Source: Clostridiales bacterium (GTDB taxonomy: Bacteria > Bacillota > Clostridia > Oscillospirales > Oscillospiraceae). From it: 11,932 nucleotides of DNA. Numbering within the stretch: the stretch's first letter is position 1; each line of letters begins with the position of its first letter. A program made the translations under genes and the position numbers. The stretch lies in NCBI GenBank assembly GCA_018374635.1, contig JAHAEW010000093.1, positions 1 to 11,932 on the forward strand, given 5' to 3'. The notes under the pieces were generated by a model, which was not told the origin of the DNA, made no database searches, and saw only the letters and a program-made list of their open reading frames with translations. This document shows positions 1 through 6,164 of this stretch, one piece after another.

Positions 1-66
1 AAACACGATTTGACCCTCTTCCGCCGTCTGCGGACGGCGGAACTCTGCGAGGCTCTTGCAGCATAA
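1..66 (+). CDS. Possible C-terminal end of an unidentified protein (partial)
   Basis: Frame 1 is open from the window edge to a TAA at 64-66 and reads as 21 residues ending in ELCEALAA. It is followed within about 30 bases by a strong terminator, which is what the end of a plus-strand gene convergent with cysS would look like. The stretch is too short to assign a family, and chance openness over 22 codons is quite possible. A perfect 8-bp inverted repeat (21-28 with 33-40) lies inside it. Confidence 0.3.
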   Translation, partial: KHDLTLFRRLRTAELCEALAA

Positions 67-96
67 ATCGAAGAAATATACTTTATCGACAGTCTG

Positions 97-132
97 AAAA
101 TCCCGGAGTTCCAATGGAACTCCGGGATTTTT
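97..132. terminator. Bidirectional rho-independent terminator after cysS
   Basis: A perfect 16-bp stem (97-112 pairs with 116-131) has a 3-base loop. Its GC-rich core (CCCGGAGTTCC/GGAACTCCGGG) is flanked by A4 on the left and T5 on the right, so it gives a hairpin plus U-tract on both strands. It sits between the cysS stop and a possible plus-strand gene end at 66, so it probably serves both convergent transcripts. Confidence 0.85.
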
Positions 133-157
133 GCACTATATTGCGCGGGGAAGGGGC

Positions 158-1570
158 TTAGATACGCTTCCACCTGGTGCCTTCCTTGGTGTCGATAAGC
201 TCGACGCCCCGGGCCTTGAGTTCATCCCGGATGCGGTCGGCCTCGGCCCAGTTCTTGTCCTTCTTGGCCTGGGTACGGGCGGAAACCAGAGCGTCGATCT
301 CGGGGTCGGACTCCGTGCGCTCCTCCGCCTGGGGGGCGGCGGCTTTGGCGGCCCGGTCCAGGAGGCCCAGGCTCAGCACCTGGTCGAACTCGGCCAGCAG
401 GGCCCGCTTGGCGCGGCCGCTGAGCTTGGCCTTCAACACATCGTAGAGGACAGTCACACCCATGGAGGTGTTCAGGTCGTTGTCCATGGCGGAGCGGAAG
501 GAGGCGCGCAGCATTTCCATAGCGGGCTGGTCCAGCTCACCCTCGTCCTTCAGGGCGGCGGTACGGGCGATGAGCTTGTCATAGGCGGTGCGGGCATTGT
601 CCAGGTTTTCCCAGGAAAAGACCAGGCCCTTCCGGTAGTGGGACTGAAGGCAGAAGAAGCGGTAGACCATAGGGTCGTACCCCTTCTCCTCCAGCAGGGA
701 GACCGTGAGGAACTCGCCCTTGGACTTGCTCATCTTTCCGCTGGTGGTGTTGAGGTGGTGGACATGGAACCACTGGGAGCACCAGGGATGGCCCAGATAG
801 GCCTCGGACTGGGCGATCTCATTGGTGTGGTGGGGGAAGGCGTTGTCGATGCCGCCGCAGTGCAGGTCCAGATACTCGCCGTTGTACTTCATGGAGATGC
901 CGGAGCACTCGATATGCCAGCCGGGATAGCCCACGCCCCAGGGAGAGTCCCACTTGAGGGCCTGGTCCTCGAACTTGGACTTGGTGAACCAGAGGACGAA
1001 GTCGGCCTTGCTGCGCTTGTTCTGATCCTCCTCCACGCTGTCCCGGACGCCAACGGCCAGGTCCTCCTCGTCGTGGTCGTTGAACACGTAATACTGCTGG
1101 AGCTTGGAGGTGTCAAAGTAGACGTTGCCCCCGGCCAGGTAGGCGAAGCCCTTCTCGATAAGGCCGGAGACGATCTGAATATACTCCTCAATGCAGCCGG
1201 TGGCGGGCTGGACCACGTCGGGGCGCTTGATGTGGAGCTTCTCACAGTCGGAGAAAAAGGCGTCGGTGTAGAACTGGGCGATCTCCATGACGGTCTTGTG
1301 CTCCCGCTTGGCGCCCTTGAGCATCTTGTCCTCACCGGTATCGGCGTCGGAGGCCAGATGGCCCACGTCGGTGATGTTCATGACCCGGTTGACGTCGTAT
1401 CCGGCATAGCGGAGGTATTTTTCCAGCACGTCCTCCATGATATAGCTGCGCAGGTTTCCGATGTGGGCGAAGTGGTACACCGTGGGACCGCAGGTGTACA
1501 TCTCCACCTTGCCCGGGGTATGGGTCTTGAAGTCGTCCTTGGTGCGGGTGAGAGAGTTGTAGAGCCTCAT
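158..1570 (-). CDS. cysS: Cysteinyl-tRNA synthetase (CysRS)
   Basis: This class I aminoacyl-tRNA synthetase charges tRNA-Cys with cysteine in the cytoplasm. It has 470 residues, normal for bacterial CysRS. The HIGH-type signature is HIGN at residues 36-39 and the KMSKS loop is at 279-283. The zinc site that discriminates cysteine is complete: Cys27 (in YTCGPTVY), Cys222 (in HIECSG), and His247 and Glu251 (in FPHHTNE). The C-terminal part has the usual anticodon-binding helical region. The ATG start is preceded by a good site, GGAGAAAGGA, about 8 bases upstream. The gene lies 30 bp behind cysE, in the same orientation and with no terminator between them, so it should be co-transcribed under the T-box leader. 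Nothing looks damaged. Confidence 0.97.
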   Translation of the reverse strand: MRLYNSLTRTKDDFKTHTPGKVEMYTCGPTVYHFAHIGNLRSYIMEDVLEKYLRYAGYDVNRVMNITDVGHLASDADTGEDKMLKGAKREHKTVMEIAQFYTDAFFSDCEKLHIKRPDVVQPATGCIEEYIQIVSGLIEKGFAYLAGGNVYFDTSKLQQYYVFNDHDEEDLAVGVRDSVEEDQNKRSKADFVLWFTKSKFEDQALKWDSPWGVGYPGWHIECSGISMKYNGEYLDLHCGGIDNAFPHHTNEIAQSEAYLGHPWCSQWFHVHHLNTTSGKMSKSKGEFLTVSLLEEKGYDPMVYRFFCLQSHYRKGLVFSWENLDNARTAYDKLIARTAALKDEGELDQPAMEMLRASFRSAMDNDLNTSMGVTVLYDVLKAKLSGRAKRALLAEFDQVLSLGLLDRAAKAAAPQAEERTESDPEIDALVSARTQAKKDKNWAEADRIRDELKARGVELIDTKEGTRWKRI

Positions 1571-1600
1571 ATTGACATTCCTTTCTCCGGTAAATAGATC

Positions 1601-2251
1601 TTACAGATTGCCCTGCCGGGACTGCTCATCCAGCAGCATTTCGATGAATTCCAGCCGGGAGCTGAGGGCCTGCAGCTCCTTCTGGACCGGGTCGGTGACA
1701 TGGATCTGGTCCACGCTGGTGGTGTAATCTACCTTCTCCCCGGCAATGCGCACCACCCGGGCGGGTACGCCCACGGCTGTGGCGTTGGGGGGGATCTCCT
1801 TGAGCACCACCGCGTTGGAGGCGATGCGGGCGTTGTCTCCCACGGTGAAGGGGCCCAGAACCTTGGCCCCGCTGGAGACCATCACATTATTGCCCAGGGT
1901 GGGATGGCGCTTGCCATGGTCCTTTCCGGTGCCGCCCAGGGTGACGCCGTGGTAGAGCAGGCAGTCATCTCCCACCTCCGCGGTCTCGCCGATGACGATA
2001 CCCATACCGTGGTCGATGACGAAGCGGCGGCCGATCTTGGCCCCGGGGTGGATCTCGATGCCGGTCCAGAAGCGGCTCCACTGGGAGACCAGCCGGGCCA
2101 GAAATTTCAGGTCATGACAGTACAGAAAGTGGGCCAGCCGGTGGTATAAGATGGCGTGGACGCCGGGATAGAGGAGAAAGATCTCCAGTTTGCTCCGGGC
2201 GGCCGGGTCCCGGGCCTGATAGGCCGTTAAAGTCTCGCCGAGACGTGTCAT
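1601..2251 (-). CDS. cysE: Serine O-acetyltransferase
   Basis: CysE transfers acetyl from acetyl-CoA to L-serine, giving O-acetylserine, the first committed step of cysteine synthesis. The protein has 216 residues, matching the short Gram-positive form. Left-handed beta-helix hexapeptide repeats run over about residues 65-165. The catalytic Asp-His is D80-H81 in DHGMGIVIGETA, a second active-site His is H116 (KRHPTLG), and VTLGGTGK (103-110) forms the acetyl-CoA side. A helical tail (about 186-208) follows the hexapeptide domain. I set the start at ATG 2249-2251 because CAGGAGGGAT sits 5 bases upstream and the protein begins like other CysE proteins. The frame stays open upstream to 2359, but that extension runs through the T-box terminator and is non-coding. 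It is first gene of a cysE-cysS operon. Confidence 0.95.
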   Translation of the reverse strand: MTRLGETLTAYQARDPAARSKLEIFLLYPGVHAILYHRLAHFLYCHDLKFLARLVSQWSRFWTGIEIHPGAKIGRRFVIDHGMGIVIGETAEVGDDCLLYHGVTLGGTGKDHGKRHPTLGNNVMVSSGAKVLGPFTVGDNARIASNAVVLKEIPPNATAVGVPARVVRIAGEKVDYTTSVDQIHVTDPVQKELQALSSRLEFIEMLLDEQSRQGNL

Positions 2252-2292
2252 GTTATCCCTCCTGTCAGGATGATGAGAGGATCGTAAGAATG

Positions 2293-2330
2293 AAAAAACG
2301 CCTCTTATGCCCACCCGGGCACAAGAGGCG
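2293..2330 (-). terminator. T-box regulated intrinsic terminator
   Basis: On the minus strand a 14-bp stem (CGCCTCTTGTGCCC with GGGCATAAGAGGCG, one G-U pair) closes a GGGT loop and is followed at once by six U (2293-2298). It lies between the T-box and cysE and is the off-state of the riboswitch. Confidence 0.92.
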
Positions 2331-2541
2331 GCGTCTCCGTCGCGGTTCCACTCTTGCATTTGCTTACGGCCGGTCCAGCAACCGGCCCGGCCGGTAACGG
2401 CGGCCTGCCGGGGGCCATTATGCCCCGCGTTCCCGGGCGCACTTCACATCCTCTTCCGTGGACACGCTTTCAGCCGATGACGCGTCCTCTCTTTCCGTCC
2501 GGTCTGGATGCTACTCTTCCCGTTCCTCACGCTCTTCTCGG
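2293..2541 (-). ncRNA. T-box riboswitch leader, cysteine-specific (UGC specifier)
   Basis: Read on the minus strand, the leader has T-box landmarks in the right order. An AGTA S-turn-like motif lies at 2512-2515, AGAGAG at 2487-2492, and GGCTGAAAGC at 2466-2475. A specifier context GAAG-TGC-GCC has the Cys codon UGC at 2439-2441. The near-consensus T-box AGTGGAACCGCG is at 2341-2352, followed by the terminator. CAAGAG just before the T-box can pair with CTCTTG, which is also the 5' arm of the terminator, giving the expected antiterminator/terminator switch. By established T-box mechanism, uncharged tRNA-Cys binds the UGC specifier and its free 3' end pairs with the T-box, allowing read-through into cysE-cysS. 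The 5' boundary is inferred from the promoter. Confidence 0.93.
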
Positions 2542-2547
2542 TTCATT

Positions 2548-2576
2548 ATATTATCATGCCCCCGTCGGAGTGTCAA
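2548..2576 (-). promoter_or_regulatory. Sigma-A promoter of the cysE-cysS operon
   Basis: The minus strand has a perfect -35 TTGACA (2571-2576), a 17-bp spacer and -10 TAATAT (2548-2553). An overlapping TATAAT sits 3 bases further on, at 2545-2550. The start of transcription should fall near 2541, just ahead of the T-box stem I, which supports the assignment. Confidence 0.75.
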
Positions 2577-2693
2577 GGGGAGAGACAGCGGCTTCCTTTT
2601 TAAGGATCTGTCAAATTGACGCATCATCTGACAGCCTATTCAAATTTCTTGTACGGACGGCTTTTCTCCCTCGGGTTTCTGTCCGCAGGCATG
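2577..2693. other. Intergenic spacer between the cys operon promoter and the sigma/anti-sigma terminator
   Basis: No gene was found here. It contains a short inverted repeat GTCAA-A-TTGAC and a nearby CTGTCA/TGACAG pair around 2607-2637. No promoter partner was found for either, so no role is assigned. Base composition shifts here from GC-rich to AT-richer. Confidence 0.4.
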
Positions 2694-2726
2694 AAAAAAG
2701 GCAATCGATTTTTTCGGCTGCCCTTT
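2694..2726 (-). terminator. Intrinsic terminator of the ECF sigma/anti-sigma operon
   Basis: On the minus strand a 13-position stem (AAAGGGCAGCCGA with TCGATTGCCTTT plus one further T) has one C-A mismatch and two G-U pairs, closes an A-rich loop, and runs into T6 (2694-2699). It begins about 50 bases after the stop of the membrane protein gene, in the right orientation to end that operon. Confidence 0.75.
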
Positions 2727-2777
2727 CCGGTATTGCCCTATTCGTATGGGTGGTTTCCGGCGGCTGTGTCTGGAGCA

Positions 2778-3680
2778 TCATTCCGATTCGGCGTTAGGAA
2801 ATTCCGGAAGTCCCGTACAGTTTTCCGTATAAGGGCCTTCGTCAATCGCAATATCTTTTTCTCCGGTTATGATAGACGCCGCCACTTTTACGACTTCCTC
2901 AACTTCCATCTGTTCAGCAACGATCTGATACTCGATGCCGTCATGCGTAAATTCCGCTGTATACATATCATAGTAACCAGCCGCTTCATATGTTTCGGAA
3001 TCGTAAGGGCCATATGGCATAGAACGATAGCCGAATGTGACCGCGGTCCCCTCGATGTCGGAAGTCTTTATTTCGCTGTCTGGCAGAAGATAAAAGCAGG
3101 TTTGTACAAGTCCTATTTTTGAAGCTGTAATAGAGAGGCCGTGTTTGACAGAAACATTATCTGATGGATAAAAGACGAGTTGAACGGTATCCTCTGTAAC
3201 GCTGCCATCCTGCTTAACATAGACCGTTACAGTATCATTTTGCGGAGAAGCCGTCAAGCCATTTGGAATGTAGGCAGGTGTCAGATCAGTTCCATAATAA
3301 GCGACGATATCTTCTTTGTTCCAGACAGCTTCGTCATCTGTTTCAGGGTTATATCGCGCATGATCTGCACTTGCAATGGCGTCGACTTGGTTCAGAATAA
3401 TCTTGCTCATACTGATACGGATTTCATCGGTTGCTGACGGTGTGCCGTCATTTGAGTTATCAGCAATAACGCTGTGCGGGTCATTTGGGGGTGTGGTGCC
3501 TTGCCGGCTCCAGTAGTTCGGCAAGATGGATACTGCCGCAGCTGTTATAACAGCAAAGCAGGCTGCCACAGCGCTCCGTTTAAGCCAAACTGGCTTTTTG
3601 GCCTTCCGATCTGCAAGGGCCTCTTTCACATAGTTTTCGTTGATGTCACCGAGGACTTCACAAAACGTTTCTTTTTTCAC
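2778..3680 (-). CDS. Single-pass membrane protein, probable anti-sigma partner of the ECF sigma factor
   Basis: The protein has 300 residues: a short cytoplasmic N-terminus (1-34, starting KKETFCEVLGDINENYV), one membrane segment at about 35-54, and a long extracytoplasmic part rich in Thr, Ser, Asp and Tyr. This is the layout of a clostridial anti-sigma factor, and the N-terminal pattern with a conserved short helix is commonly seen directly behind ECF sigma genes in Clostridia. No zinc anti-sigma motif (HxxxCxxC) is visible, so it would not be a ZAS-type protein. The start is GTG at 3678-3680, overlapping the sigma stop as GTGA, with GGAAAGGGG about 9 bases upstream. That overlap implies translational coupling. 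The external domain is not recognised and may sense the inducing signal. The anti-sigma role rests on gene order and topology rather than on a recognised domain. Confidence 0.75.
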   Translation of the reverse strand: MKKETFCEVLGDINENYVKEALADRKAKKPVWLKRSAVAACFAVITAAAVSILPNYWSRQGTTPPNDPHSVIADNSNDGTPSATDEIRISMSKIILNQVDAIASADHARYNPETDDEAVWNKEDIVAYYGTDLTPAYIPNGLTASPQNDTVTVYVKQDGSVTEDTVQLVFYPSDNVSVKHGLSITASKIGLVQTCFYLLPDSEIKTSDIEGTAVTFGYRSMPYGPYDSETYEAAGYYDMYTAEFTHDGIEYQIVAEQMEVEEVVKVAASIITGEKDIAIDEGPYTENCTGLPEFPNAESE

Positions 3681-4237
3681 AGTTCAAAGCCCCTTTCCAA
3701 AAGGTAATTGTGTAGTTTTGAGCGAAGGCGATTCAGTGTTACGGATACATTGTTTTCTGTCATTCCAAACCGGGAGGCAATATTGGAAATACTGTCAAAA
3801 TACCAGTATCGGCAGACAAAGATCCTTCGCTTATCAGATGGAAGCCTATCCAAAAACGTGTCGATCGCTTTTATAAGTTCCACACGGTCGATTTCTTGCT
3901 CTATGCTGTCTGTATCCGATACTAACGCTGTGATTTCATCAAGAACAACGGGAACCTCTCCGCCTCCACGTTTGCCTGCGGTATTCTGTTTGTAGCGGTT
4001 GAGAGACAAATTTCTTGTGAGTTTCCCAAGAAATACGGACAAAGTATTTGGCCTGTGGGGCGGCATGGTGTTCCATGCGCTCATGTATGTATCATTGACG
4101 CATTCTTCGGCGTCTTCCGGATTGCCCAGTATGTTCTTGGCGATCGAGTTGCAGTAGCGTCCATATTTCTCAGATGTGGCAGGGATGGCCTGCTCGTCTC
4201 TATCCCAGTATAACTGGACGATCCTTGCGTCATCCAT
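3677..4237 (-). CDS. ECF-type RNA polymerase sigma factor (sigma-70 family)
   Basis: The protein has 186 residues from the chosen start, typical of an ECF sigma with only regions 2 and 4. Region 2 spans about residues 20-85 and includes YGRYCNSIAKNILGNPEDAE and CVNDTYMSAWNTMPPHRP. Region 4 spans about 120-180, with LDRLPSDKRRIF followed by the helix-turn-helix ISNIASRFGMTENNVSVTLN. I chose ATG 4235-4237 (MDDARIVQLYW) because GAGGTGG lies about 7 bases upstream. A longer frame to 4282 has no ribosome site of its own. It overlaps the next gene by four bases and should be released by it. No convincing promoter was found in the AT-rich DNA upstream. Composition is visibly AT-richer than the flanking genes, which suggests horizontal acquisition of the pair. 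Confidence 0.92.
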   Translation of the reverse strand: MDDARIVQLYWDRDEQAIPATSEKYGRYCNSIAKNILGNPEDAEECVNDTYMSAWNTMPPHRPNTLSVFLGKLTRNLSLNRYKQNTAGKRGGGEVPVVLDEITALVSDTDSIEQEIDRVELIKAIDTFLDRLPSDKRRIFVCRYWYFDSISNIASRFGMTENNVSVTLNRLRSKLHNYLLERGFEL

Positions 4238-4401
4238 CAATGTCCACCTCGCTTTCACACTTGCCCGTTCACCTATATACACAACTTTTGAACACGAATC
4301 TTACAGCTGTTTTCAAATTTTATATCTAATTTTCGATTATCCGCATAAACACTATTTTTACCACGATTGAATAAGCCTTGATATGACAGTAAAATCACTC
4401 T

Positions 4402-4432
4402 GGGAGATAGCACAAATAACCGTATATCTCCC
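4402..4432. other. Stem-loop in the AT-rich spacer
   Basis: GGGAGATA (4402-4409) pairs perfectly with TATCTCCC (4425-4432) across a 15-base loop. Short T-runs flank it (GGTTTTC on the plus side, GATTTTAC on the minus side), so it could be a weak bidirectional terminator. No gene ends next to it, and its role is not known. Confidence 0.4.
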
Positions 4433-4525
4433 GGTTTTCATTTATACAGTTAATTACTTCACTCGTATTTCAAATTTTCTTTTATCTCTCATTTTGAGTC
4501 CTATCATACAACGATCTCCATTCTA

Positions 4526-4669
4526 CTATTTAAAGATTATAAATTTTCCATTGTATTTAACGATAATGAATGTGATATACAATACTCCAATAACAATCAA
4601 GGCAAGCCCTATATAGTAGCCCAATTCAGAATGAGCGATTAAATTGATAATTGGCATAAATAGTATCAT
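4526..4669 (-). CDS. Doubtful 47-residue hydrophobic ORF or gene remnant
   Basis: The minus strand reads ATG (4667-4669) to TAG (4526-4528), 47 codons, with one clear membrane segment at about residues 17-37 (GYYIGLALIVIGVLYITFII) and a basic tail ending KYNGKFIIFK. The pattern looks like a real small membrane protein, or the last piece of a larger one, more than random AT-rich sequence does. However, there is no convincing Shine-Dalgarno sequence before the ATG, and the frame is closed by a TGA only 11 codons further upstream. It could be a decayed remnant in the acquired block. No family recognised. Confidence 0.28.
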   Translation of the reverse strand: MILFMPIINLIAHSELGYYIGLALIVIGVLYITFIIVKYNGKFIIFK

Positions 4670-4781
4670 GGCTTTGCCATCAATGCATAGATCAACAGGG
4701 TATCATCCATTTCGGAATGAGGAGACAGCGGGGGAGAGCTGTGCAATACTGGAGAAAACGGAGAACGGAGGAGGAATCGCT

Positions 4782-5231
4782 ATGGCGCTGGTCCCGTGCC
4801 CCCTGTGCGGGCGGGAGATCTCGGAATATGCCGTCAGCTGCCCGGGCTGTGGAGAGCCCATACCCCACTATGCCCTTCTGGTGCTGGATGACCAGGAGGA
4901 CTGGTTCGTGCTGCTGACCTATGTGTCCAAGTGGAAGGGATGCACCCAGGAGGAGGCGGAGCAGTGGATCTGCGCGCCCTGTGTGCTCCGGCGGGGGATG
5001 ACCTGGGCGGAGGCCCAGACGGCGGCGCTGGACCTGTCGGGCTGCACAGTGCAGATCCTCCCCGAGGAGGAGGCCGATCAGCTCTGCCAGACCGCACTGC
5101 TGCGCCGGACCCGGAAGCAGGAGGAAAAGCCTCTTCCGCTCACCTTCTGGGAGATGGTCAAGGCGGTCATGGTGGGAGGCTTCTTGCTCTGGCTGATCCT
5201 GCTGCTGCTCGGCGGGCTCTTTTTTGGATAG
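4782..5231 (+). CDS. Zinc-ribbon / L7-L12-like domain / C-terminal membrane anchor protein
   Basis: The protein has 149 residues. The N-terminus is a zinc ribbon with four cysteines, C6-x2-C9 and C20-x2-C23 (CPLCGREISEYAVSCPGCG). Residues about 33-97 resemble the C-terminal domain of ribosomal protein L7/L12 in length and pattern: a beta strand, WFVLLTYVSKWKGCTQEEAE, then the AP turn, a G-T-AEA helix start and a final GCTVQIL strand line up with the L12 landmarks. A hydrophobic stretch at about 129-148 is a membrane anchor at the C-terminus. The start ATG at 4782 follows GGAGGAGG by 7 bases. The frame is open further upstream to 4644, without a ribosome site. The next gene begins 12 bases after the stop and encodes a short paralog of the zinc ribbon. 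Function unknown. The L12-like fold is my inference from pattern. Confidence 0.85.
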   Translation: MALVPCPLCGREISEYAVSCPGCGEPIPHYALLVLDDQEDWFVLLTYVSKWKGCTQEEAEQWICAPCVLRRGMTWAEAQTAALDLSGCTVQILPEEEADQLCQTALLRRTRKQEEKPLPLTFWEMVKAVMVGGFLLWLILLLLGGLFFG

Positions 5232-5243
5232 GAGGAGAAGGAT

Positions 5244-5390
5244 ATGGCGTTGATTCATTGCCCGGAGTGCGGGCGGGAAATTTCCGATCAGGCGTCGGTC
5301 TGTCCCGGGTGCGGGCTGCCGGCGGGCAGTGCCGGAGGACTGGTTTTCTTCTTGCTGATTTTCGCCCTCCTGCTCTCTCATATGCTGTAA
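5244..5390 (+). CDS. 48-residue zinc-ribbon membrane microprotein, paralog of the preceding gene
   Basis: A 49-codon frame (ATG 5244-5246, TAA 5388-5390) has an excellent ribosome site, GGAGGAG at 5231-5237, overlapping the stop codon of the preceding gene. Its N-terminus MALIHCPECGREIS closely repeats that of its neighbour (MALVPCPLCGREIS). All four zinc ligands are kept: C6, C9, C20, C23. The middle domain is absent. After a Gly/Ala linker comes one membrane segment at about residues 33-45 (LVFFLLIFALLL), ending HML. It is almost certainly translated with the neighbour. It could be a partner that heterodimerises through the zinc ribbon or the membrane helix. Function unknown. It is short enough to be missed by default gene callers. 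Confidence 0.8.
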   Translation: MALIHCPECGREISDQASVCPGCGLPAGSAGGLVFFLLIFALLLSHML

Positions 5391-5400
5391 GGGCTGGAGA

Positions 5401-5449
5401 AAAAACACAGCGCCCGCCTCTCCTGCGGCCAGGAGGGCGGGCGCTGTGT
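5401..5449 (-). terminator. Strong intrinsic terminator of the DUF4230 gene
   Basis: ACACAGCGCCCGCC (5405-5418) pairs with GGCGGGCGCTGTGT (5436-5449), and inside it CTCCTG pairs with CAGGAG around a CGGC loop, with one bulged base. On the minus strand the stem is followed by a run of T including the A5 at 5401-5405. It starts right after the DUF4230 stop codon. On the plus strand there is no T-tract, so for the convergent zinc-ribbon operon it would act only as a 3' stability hairpin. Confidence 0.85.
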
Positions 5450-5452
5450 GGG

Positions 5453-6097
5453 TCATGCCTGGGGAGCCAGCTCCACGGAGACGGTGTATCCGTCCAGTTC
5501 GGGCAGTGCGGAGAGAAGTCCCTTCACAGCTTCCTCCGCCCGCTGGGCGGCAGCGGTGAGCAGGCCGTTTTCCACGGCCTTGTCCTCAATGGCAGACTTT
5601 TGGTCGGCGGTAAAACCGGTGTAATCGGTGATCTCAATGGGGTTGAAGATATTGTGGGTCTGGTCAAAGACCTCGATGCTCTTCTCGTCGATCTCATGGG
5701 AGAGAATGACCGGAGCGGGGAGGGAGACGGCGATCTTCTCTCCCTGGACCTGGACCTCCACACCGGAGAGGTCTACGCCCGCCTTGATGAGGCCGTCATA
5801 GGCTACGATGAAGCTTTTGGTGGTGAAGGGGACCTTCCAGCCATAAAAGTCCACCTGATTTTCAAACTTTCCCATATTGGTATAATGGTATTCCGCGGTG
5901 GACAGCTCACGGATGCTGGAGAGCTGCTGACCCAGCAGCTCACTGGTGATGACGGGCGTGGAATCCCGGTGGGTCAGTACGGCGCCCAGTACAAAGGACG
6001 CCGCCAGTGCGGCCAGCAGGGCCGCGATCAGGGTCAGTTTGGTCTTGAGCCGGAGCTTCCGGCGGACGGGATGCTCGGTCGAATCCTGTACCGGCAT
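5453..6097 (-). CDS. DUF4230 domain protein, membrane-anchored
   Basis: The protein has 214 residues: a basic cytoplasmic N-terminus (RRKLRLKTK, 12-20), one membrane segment at about 21-42, then an extracytoplasmic domain. The domain matches what I know of DUF4230: ELSTAEYHYTNMG (65-75), VPFTTKSFIVAYDGLIKAGVDL (split over 89-110), LPAPVILSHEIDEKSIEVFD (126-145) and NIFNPI (149-154), then a helical C-terminus. Its biochemical role is not established. I chose the second of two close ATGs (6095-6097), because AAAGGAG sits 8 bases before it and only 2 bases before the first ATG. It is a single-gene unit with its own terminator and a candidate promoter, downstream of the amidohydrolase in the same orientation. 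Confidence 0.85.
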   Translation of the reverse strand: MPVQDSTEHPVRRKLRLKTKLTLIAALLAALAASFVLGAVLTHRDSTPVITSELLGQQLSSIRELSTAEYHYTNMGKFENQVDFYGWKVPFTTKSFIVAYDGLIKAGVDLSGVEVQVQGEKIAVSLPAPVILSHEIDEKSIEVFDQTHNIFNPIEITDYTGFTADQKSAIEDKAVENGLLTAAAQRAEEAVKGLLSALPELDGYTVSVELAPQA

Positions 6098-6135
6098 ATG
6101 CATTTCTCCTTTCCTCTGTCATGATAACGGATACC

Positions 6136-6164
6136 ATGATAGCGAAATGAAACGAAAAAAGCAA
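6136..6164 (-). promoter_or_regulatory. Candidate promoter of the DUF4230 gene
   Basis: On the minus strand -35 TTGCTT (6159-6164) and -10 TATCAT (6136-6141) are separated by 17 bases, about 40 bases ahead of the start codon. The -35 is weak (3 of 6), the -10 good (5 of 6). A small AAGTG/CACTT hairpin just upstream followed by T6 might instead be a weak terminator for the amidohydrolase transcript, and both could be true. Confidence 0.4.

Larger units (their letters stand above)
4238..4781. other. AT-rich intergenic region behind the sigma gene
   Basis: About 540 bases lie between the divergent sigma gene and the zinc-ribbon gene. The first 450 are strongly AT-rich, and composition jumps back to GC-rich at about 4690-4740. 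It must hold the promoters for both flanking transcripts, but no -35/-10 pair with good spacing stood out on either strand. The contents I can name are the stem-loop at 4402-4432, the doubtful 47-codon minus ORF at 4526-4669, and a small ATGGC-TTT-GCCAT hairpin near 4668-4680. Confidence 0.6.

Noticed and set aside
21..40. Perfect 8-bp hairpin as a terminator
   Set aside because: No U-tract follows, and a better terminator lies at 97-132. It may simply be part of a coding end.
131..1597. 488-codon plus-strand open frame opposite cysS
   Set aside because: It is the antisense shadow of a well-supported cysS. It is dominated by Gly, Leu and Val with no domain or ribosome site.
2354..2797. Plus-strand frame opposite the T-box leader
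   Set aside because: It covers a structured RNA leader, promoter and terminator on the other strand, and its composition is not protein-like.
4238..4330. Sigma-A or ECF-type promoter before the sigma gene
   Set aside because: Several TATAAT-like and TTGAAA-like words exist in AT-rich DNA, but no pair had acceptable spacing, so none was called.
4383..4616. 77-codon hydrophobic plus-strand frame in the AT-rich spacer
   Set aside because: There is no Shine-Dalgarno sequence. AT-rich DNA yields hydrophobic residues by chance, and it overlaps the stem-loop and the opposing small frame.
4931..6124. 397-codon plus-strand frame across the zinc-ribbon and DUF4230 genes
   Set aside because: It runs through two real genes in other frames and a strong terminator hairpin, and it is Gly-rich shadow coding.
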